From positions 93,726,501-93,790,500 of the forward strand of contig CM075346.1 in the NCBI GenBank assembly GCA_037693485.1: 64,000 nt of DNA, read 5' to 3'. Position numbers and translations under genes: made by a program. Origin of the DNA: Kitagawia praeruptora (Eukaryota; Streptophyta; Magnoliopsida; Apiales; Apiaceae). Within the stretch, counting starts at the first letter, position 1; the number at the start of each line of letters is the position of its first letter. The notes under the pieces were generated by a model, which worked only from the letters and a program-made list of their open reading frames with translations, was not told the origin of the DNA and did no database searches. Positions 57,712 to 64,000 of this stretch are shown in pieces.

Positions 57712-60700
57712 GATATCTATGTTAAAACTGATCCCACTGGAGTAGTGCGGCTGCCCCCTATGGGAGGGCTGCCCTCAGCCTCCGCCTTCTTAGTCTCTGC
57801 AAAACAATGAAAAAATATTACATATAGTGCATATAAATATTACAGTCCAAAAAATATTAACTAAGATTGTAAAAGTATTTACCTTCTCGTTCGGAGAGAA
57901 GGTCATCCTCTCCAAAAGTCATCGCACGTATAGGACTGTACGTAGGAGTAGTGCGGCTGCCCTCAGCCTCCTCCTCCTTGGTCTCTGCAAAACAATGAAA
58001 AAATATTACATATAGTGCATATAAACAGTACAGTCCAAAAAAATATTAACTAAGATTGTAAAAGTATTTACCTATTGTAAAAGTATTTACCTTCTCGTCC
58101 GAAGATCTTTAAAGCTGATATACCTTCAGTCATGGCCTCATGCACCTCCTCTATGAGAGGGATCGTGCGTATAGGAATGTAAACAGGAGTATAGGAATGT
58201 AAACAGGAGTGCTGGTATTGGAGCAATACAGGCACGGGGTAATCTAAAAAACAAATAAAATTAATCAAATTTGAAACACAAAAATTTCCTGATAATTCCC
58301 TATAGGCAACAAACATATATATATAATATAAGAAAACCAATTAGATATCTTTGTAACAATTTATGTTCTGGGGTTTACATATACCCATATATTGTTATAA
58401 ACAATTTCTGATATTCAAATCTAAGACAAGTTATGTATTCAATAGTGAACATAATAGTAAACATGATTGGTTAAAACAAATAGTTGATTTGAACATCTGA
58501 ATGCTAATAATTCAAGTAATCAAGTTGGAAGTAATTAAGCAGAAACTCAACATAAATTTTGATACCAGCACTACATTTTGAGTGAGATTTTATGGCTTCT
58601 TCAACATATAGAAGGTTGTGGAAATAATTCTAGTGCAAAGAGGAAGGCTCATTCAACTTCGGAACACAGAGCGTAACAGTCATGTGTCATCTGATGTGGC
58701 AAATAGAGCAAGCATTCTAATGATGTAGACTTCAAGTTTTCAACCAATCAGTTAAGCACACTATAAGTTTTTTCTTCTTGATAGTTCATTATATGTGATT
58801 TTATCATGAGTTATACTTGTGATTTTAACATTTGTCATATTTTAAAATCTGAACAGGATTGGTTTGGATGTGTATACCTCGCATGTTAAAAAGCTTTTTT
58901 TCCAGTCTCCAATTGTCTTACGCACGGAGCAGTATTTCTGCACCAAAGGTGGCTCCTTTTGATATTAGGGCATAGTTTGGGCATCCTCTCAAACAAAATA
59001 GCCTGCCAAACATAAAAGCATAAACAAGGCATAAGCTACTAAAATTACCTCGGGATGGGAGCACGTCCTTTAAAACTATACTAAAACTACCTCCAGGACG
59101 GGAGTACATCTTTGAAAATTATATTGCTTTCTGGGGTCTCCAAAATTAAGATGCCCGTGGAGTGCGGAGATGGACTTCATAAGTTGAGCATGTATTTCTT
59201 TCGCCCAGTTTACAGAGTCAAATGCTTTCGTATCACAAACAAAGTTCCAAAGGGTTTTTCGTGGATGATGATCCATTTTTCGTGGATGATGATCCGAAGA
59301 ACAAAGAAGAAACCGTTCCACATAATAGTAACTTAACAGCTGGACAAACAACGTTTTGTTTTGTTCTTCCTCCACACTCATCTTTACTACAAGATCTTTT
59401 AAATCTTCCGTCGTCATCTGTTTTTTAGGGTTTTGGTTAATTTCCTCGTAGAGTTTATATAAACTATCAGGATATATACCTGAGAATTGTTTTGATTTCT
59501 CTTTATAAAAACATCATAATCTGTTTCAGTATCAAGGATACTGATACCGAGTACATCCGTCACCTCTTTGGGGCAAAAGCTAAATTTTTCTTCATTTATA
59601 AGAAACGGTTATTTTTCAGAACTATAAGATAAAGCAAGCGCCTCTACAAGTGTAGAGGAGCTTTCTCTAGCATTTGTGATGGAAATGAGGGAAGCTTCAA
59701 AAAGTTTAACTTTTTCATCACTTAGGTCTATGTTTGCGATTCTTTTCAGGCTGCTCATAAGTTTCGTAGGTTGCCTATTAACCTGCATACAAGGATATAC
59801 AACAAACAGCATTATACAGAAAAGCAAGAAATCAATTATGAAATGACCTTATGCAACAAATCAACTCTACACAAGATAAGGATGCTTATAGAAGGGCTAT
59901 TGTGATTGCACCAGACATAACAAGATGTGCATCTTTTATGCATTCATTTCGTGTACTAAAAATGCAAACCCAAACACTAAATTTTCGTGTCGTGTCGAAA
60001 ATTGTTGGTTCTACTTCTAACCTACAGTCACAATGATACACACAATGTAAAGCCCAGACCTCTAACCTACAGTCAAAGGGAGGATATGATCATCCAAAAA
60101 CAAATTACATACCCTCATATCAATATGTATAATATTAGAAAAGATGCTCATCTACCTCGTCATATATTAATGAATTCCAGTTTTTGATTTTAAACTATTA
60201 ACTAAACATAATATCAAGCAATGGACATAACTATCAATCTCGAATGGATGTAGCCCCATTTTATAAAAAAAAATAGCGAAGTTTTAACAATCAAATTGTA
60301 TGGAAGTTAATAAGTGGAGATATGAACTAGCCACTTGTACATGAAAATTAAAACACGTGATTAAGAAATGCAATCAATACCTAACAGAGTCCCTCTATTA
60401 AAGTCGCTTGTATATATTCACAATGTATAAATATTGGATAGTGAAAAAGTCTAACTTTTTATCCAACGTCTCGTTAAATCCTCGATGAGCACATAAATGC
60501 ATATTTACATACTCCAGTTTTATAAATCTATCAATACATAGTTCACATCCCCAAGTTGATTTTACCGCAACTTTTAATCTATTATAATGATATAAAAGCA
60601 TTCCATCAACACTAAAATTCTTAACTTTGGTATTTCAAATCCAAACACAATCTTCTAATAAAGTTGCAAGTCAAAACCAAACAGAAAACTCCACCCTCAT

Positions 60701-61076
60701 TCCACTAAAAATCCAATCTTCACGCACGGAAACTCTAAATTTCTAACAAAAACTACGAAATTCTAACAATAACCCAAACCGACCTCCAATTTCAATACTA
60801 AAACAACCTTTTTAATACAATTACTAAATTTACAACCGTGATAATCCAACATTCCTGAACATACAATCAAAAACTACGATATTTTAACATAAAGCTCAAT
60901 AATTACCTCTTTCACTATCAAAATAAGCAATTTAGTTGTACAAAATAAGCAATTAAGCGGCACAAAAAAAGCAATTAAGCAGCACAATGTAATTAAGCAG
61001 CACAATCAAAACAATCAAATTAGTGATAAGTAGGGTTTCGTACCGGGGACTTTTTCGGGACCTTCGTCGCCTTCAT
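57712..61076 (-). pseudogene. PMD-like gene, third paralogue, decayed
   Basis: Reading right to left: a possible first exon with ATG at 61076 (MKATKVPKKSP, ending near 61044); exon 59782-59480 (LMSSLKRIANIDLSDEKVKL, RESSSTLVEALALSY, then TAA at 59611-59609, then CPKEVTDVLGI); exon 59417-59091 (MTTEDLKDLVVKMSVEEEQN, LFVQLLSYYYVERFLLC, CTPVLE); exon 59002-58922 (AILFERMPKLCP); exon 58243-58091 (PIRTIPLIEEVHEAMTEGIS); and duplicated acidic exons near 57985-57893 and 57800-57720 (ETKEEEAEGS and ETKKAEAEGS). It parallels the 35766-37825 gene exon for exon. The in-frame TAA, the small duplications in exons (DHHPRK twice) and truncation by the copia LTR argue for a pseudogene. A GA-rich stretch at 61155-61200 fits a 5' UTR. 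Confidence 0.6.
57775..58090 (-). repeat. ~180-bp tandem duplication carrying an acidic exon and its intron
   Basis: CTCTGCAAAACAATGAAAAA through GTAAAAGTATTTACC occurs at about 57795-57883 and 57985-58074, each next to a Glu-rich exon. The right copy ends with a further short duplication of ATTGTAAAAGTATTTACC. The duplication therefore multiplied an exon of the PMD-like tail. Confidence 0.8.
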
Positions 61077-61311
61077 TTTTTTCTGATAAGGGCTTTTTCC
61101 GGGTGATTTCTGGAAAGTCATAAGCATGCAAAACAATCAAATTAGGGATGGGGATAAGGAGAGAGAGAGAGAGGGGGAGGGATGGAACCTAGAGAGAGAA
61201 TCAGCAGTGATACATTTATTTAAAATTCAAAAATACACTGGTATCCAACAGTCGGATATGAAGTGTGAACCGTCTCCCCAATTGGTAATTGTAACTAATT
61301 TAATTACATAA

Positions 61312-62879
61312 TTTCTGAATGTAGGTCTTAATTCCTAAATGCAAGTCATTGTGTAGTTATAATTTTAATCTTATTTTATTCTGTTTTGTGTGCTTATAAT
61401 ATGTTATCCGTGCAAATTCAATGTAGTTAATGTGGTTTATATTTTCAACCTGTCTTCTATTAATGTTATTTTTATTTTTGATTTCCAAAGTGTCCTATCT
61501 TAAATTTGTAGTTGAAGTGTAATCTCAATTTTTAAATTATTTATGCTTCAAATTTTTTTAATGTTATAAAATAATAAATGGATTTCACATTTACTTAAAA
61601 TGAGATGTGAAAAAAAATGGGGGACACATGCGCGCTCTTTAAGAACTGGGATATTAATTGGTCTTTGGATCCAGACAAAAACTTTATTTATTTTTATTTT
61701 TGAAAATAAGTGCGTAAATGTATTTTTTTTAAATAGCAGTTAGTTACAATATACTAGGGTTATTCTTTTTGAGAATAACCCTTTGCGACTAGACGGGCTT
61801 TATATCTCTCAACATTGATTCACTGGGTGAGTGATGTGGTGAGTGATGTGCTAGAAATAAACAATTAAATATCGCAAGCGCACGATCACCGTTTTAATAA
61901 TTGAGATTCGTTCCGCAGAGACTATTTTATTTGATTTTTTTTTCGCGTTCCTTAATAATTAATTTAGGCGGACCAGAACAACTTAATTTTGAGAGGGATT
62001 TCTAAACTAATAAAAATATTTAAAGCAAATAAATTATTCGAAAGTAACTAAATTAAAAGAGAACAGAAAATAAAAATTATTTAATCGACAAAGTCTAAAG
62101 TAGGAGTACAATAAATACTAAACTAACATTAAAATGGGTCAAGAAAGTGAAAGGGCTAGAAGCTAACTAAACATGAAATGGGCTAGGAGAATTATTTGGA
62201 CCAAAGAAAATTAAAGCATGAACTAGGAATGAAGTGGACTAAGAATAAATTAAAATTCCAAATTATTTAATTAGGGTGTTATGGTATTTGTGAACTTTTT
62301 AAATTTATTCGAAAAATGATAGGTTTCCAGGCTTTAACCAATTTCGTACAATGACTATAATATACAATAGTACGGCGTTGTTCTACTTCCTTATAGTATT
62401 ATGCAAGGATAAGATGTATTGTATTGATGTCATTTGAGAAATAAAAGTTCTAATTACTAAATTTGTATTGACTATTTCCAATGAAATATTTGAATAAAAG
62501 TAAATAAATTATGTGTCTTACATCTAAAGTATTATATTATTTATGTATGGTATTATATTATTTATGTATTAGGTTTCGATATTGGATCGGGTTTCAGATT
62601 GGATATCGGTTCGGTACAACTAAAATCTAAATCAAAATCGAAATTAATTTGGGTTTAAAATTTATATCCAAAACTAAATCCAAAAATTCGGATTCAGTAT
62701 ATCCAAATTTTCGGATTTCAGATTGGGTATCATAAGATCGAATAAAATTGTTGACTTTTGATTCGATGTTTGACTTCAAGAATACATGGATGGTTTTAGT
62801 TACAAAATTGGTGATGAAAATCGTATTGCTGGATACTACATACAATAATTGCTTGAGAAGCTATAGACAGAAGGATTCG
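61312..62879. other. Spacer
   Basis: No gene. It contains a perfect hairpin at about 61756-61782 (AGGGTTATTC...GAATAACCCT), AT-rich sequence, and a degenerate GGTTTCGGATCGG-type simple-repeat block at 62575-62720. Confidence 0.5.
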
Positions 62880-62953
62880 TGTCTTTGTAGTTGATGCTTG
62901 CACTTGTCACGACTTTCAAAATGGAGTTGCATGTCCCTTCTTTACAATGCTAG

Positions 62954-63111
62954 GTTGACGCAGATACTGCCGTAGTGGGTGATGATGGTGAAGTTGATTT
63001 TAAGGAGGATGCTAAGTTTGCTCAGCATCTGAAGAAGGACGAAGCAGTGAGTGATTTTGCAAGGTCGAAGATACTTTCTCAGCGTCACTATTTTTCCAAC
63101 AAAAGAACAAT
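62954..63111 (+). pseudogene. PRP16/DEAH7-like pre-mRNA splicing helicase fragment
   Basis: The frame reads VDADTAVVGDDGEVDFKEDA, then KFAQHLKKDEAVSDFARSKI and LSQRHYF. This matches the segment just upstream of the helicase core in plant PRP16 (DEAH7) proteins (DADTAxVGExGEVDFKEDAKFAxHxKKGEAVSxFAxSKTL). The frame decays after LSQRHYF and no ATPase motifs are present. Confidence 0.75.
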
Positions 63112-63156
63112 GTGATGGATCCTAAGGATGCAACAATTGCATTGCTTGGAATTTCG

Positions 63157-63290
63157 AAAGCTACAGATATCATATCGGAAAAATGGAATTCCTGCCTTGC
63201 TGAGTTGCCTAAACAGGGAGGATAAAGCTACAGATATCATATCGGAAAAATAGAATTCCTGCCTTGCTGAGTTGCCTAAACAGGGAGGAT
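63157..63290 (+). repeat. 67-bp tandem duplication in an unidentified coding-like stretch
   Basis: AAAGCTACAGATATCATATC through AAACAGGGAGGAT is repeated with a 67-bp period (63157 and 63224). The preceding frame from 63114 reads MDPKDATIALLGISKATDII and SEKWNSCLAELPKQGG. I do not recognise this protein. Confidence 0.85.
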
Positions 63291-63514
63291 AGATGGCATT
63301 CCATAGTATACATACTATTGCAGTGTATTAACGCAGTCCACTTAACATTTTAGTGAACCCCATATCCTCTACCGCTTTCATATAACACAATAAAAAAGGT
63401 TTAGCGCACACTAACACAATACTAAATATAGATTTTCAAGATTGTTGGCACGGATACTTCCATGATGTCTTTTTTGTGTGAGTAACAGTAATCCATTGTA
63501 CTACTAAAATAATA

Positions 63515-64000
63515 CTAAATTTTCTTTGACTTCTTTGCCTTCGGTGACTTTTCCTTCCTGGGAGAATTCTGTTGTCTGCGGCGGGATTTCTCTGGTATAA
63601 TATTAGCTTGGGAGATCTCCACTGGCAACCGGGTCCTACCCTTCGCCTTCTCCACTGGCAACCGGGTCCTACTACTTTCTTCATCATCTCTTCCAACATT
63701 TTCCTCTTCACCATTTTGATTTTCCTCTCTTTCTTCACCAACTTGATTTTTCCCTTTGTGTTTCTCAGAATCAAAATCAAGAGCAGTAGAGTCTTTAATA
63801 GTACTACTACTTTCTTCATCATCTCTTCCAGCATTTTCCTCTTCACCATTTTGATTAGCTTCATTAGCTTCATTTTCCCTTTCGTGTTTCTCAGAATCAA
63901 TATCAAGAGATGGTGAGTCTTTAATAGGACTACTTCTTTCTTCACCATCACTTCCAGTGTGTCTAATGTGTCTATCAGAAGACAACTTAACCAAGGCCTG
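63515..64000 (-). CDS. Acidic, lysine-tailed protein, C-terminal part (runs off the window)
   Basis: The minus frame is open from the window edge to a stop at 63515-63517. It consists of diverged ~45-residue repeats (KDSPSLDIDSEKHERENEAN, NQNGEEENAGRDDEESS, KDSTALDFDSEKHKGKNQVG, NQNGEEENVGRDDEESS), then a TRLPVE doublet and a basic end (EKSRRRQQNSPRKEKSPKAK). It has no globular domain and would be predicted disordered; the basic end could be nuclear targeting. It resembles in style the tails of the Ulp1-like and PMD-like genes here but shows no direct similarity. The beginning lies outside the window. Confidence 0.5.
   Translation of the reverse strand, partial: QALVKLSSDRHIRHTGSDGEERSSPIKDSPSLDIDSEKHERENEANEANQNGEEENAGRDDEESSSTIKDSTALDFDSEKHKGKNQVGEEREENQNGEEENVGRDDEESSRTRLPVEKAKGRTRLPVEISQANIIPEKSRRRQQNSPRKEKSPKAKKSKKI

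Noticed and set aside
61816..61832. 17-base match TGATTCACTGGGTGAGT to the exon 10 donor region of the PMD-FCP1 gene (8175-8191)
   Set aside because: A match of this length is expected about once by chance in a window this size; unlike the 35-, 25- and 22-base patches it is not at a clear breakpoint.
1..64000. tRNA, rRNA, snoRNA, microRNA precursor or CRISPR arrays
   Set aside because: I saw no cloverleaf with A/B boxes, no rRNA-like sequence and no regularly spaced repeats with unique spacers. The foldbacks noted are better explained as MITEs.

Overview
This is plant nuclear DNA, almost certainly from a eudicot with a repeat-rich genome. The evidence is GT-AG introns inside plant-specific genes (vacuolar processing enzyme, LEC14B-like WD40, MYB-CC/GARP, neprosin), Ty1/copia and Ty3 LTR retrotransposons, a CACTA element with a 3-bp target duplication, hAT MITEs and a Helitron. 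I could not fix the species. There are no operons, bacterial signals or CRISPR arrays. Most of the 64 kb is transposons or broken gene fragments; very little looks like an intact gene.

Layout. 0-3.1 kb: LTR-retrotransposon remains. 3.2-8.5 kb: the best gene candidate, 11 exons on the + strand, in which a plant-mobile-domain-like (PMD-like) N-terminus reads in frame into an FCP1/SCP1-type HAD phosphatase domain. Its third intron carries a 1.1-kb miniature LTR element. 8.6-16.8 kb: a string of gene pieces (LEC14B-like WD40 relic, GRF zinc-finger relic, a short dsRNA-binding protein gene, a 5'-truncated Ulp1-type protease, an orphan RNA-dependent RNA polymerase exon). 18.0-32.3 kb: a nested stack. 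A copia 5' LTR was split by a 13.9-kb CACTA element (TSD GGA), and the CACTA was split by a Ty3 element with 3.8-kb LTRs (TSD GGTTC). The CACTA carries fragments of two host genes (TOM1-like, HSP90) and a ~176-bp tandem repeat.

32.3-37.8 kb: copia gag relic, neprosin relic (-), PMD-like fragment, MYB-CC relic (-), and a second PMD-like gene whose acidic tail exon holds a hAT MITE. 38-42.9 kb: MITEs, a LINE relic and short scrambled copies of nearby genes. 42.9-47.5 kb: the first three exons of a vacuolar processing enzyme (legumain), broken by a one-base loss in exon 1 and carrying a truncated hAT transposase in intron 1. 48.2-57.7 kb: a copia element in reverse orientation with one frameshift and a Helitron in its leader. 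57.7-61.1 kb: a third PMD-like locus (-), decayed. 62.9-64 kb: a PRP16-like helicase relic and an acidic, lysine-tailed ORF running off the window edge.

The fragments do not form a pathway. What unites the window is genome dynamics: repeated copies of one poorly known PMD-like family, host-gene capture by a CACTA element, and two breakpoints patched with short copies of genes tens of kilobases away.
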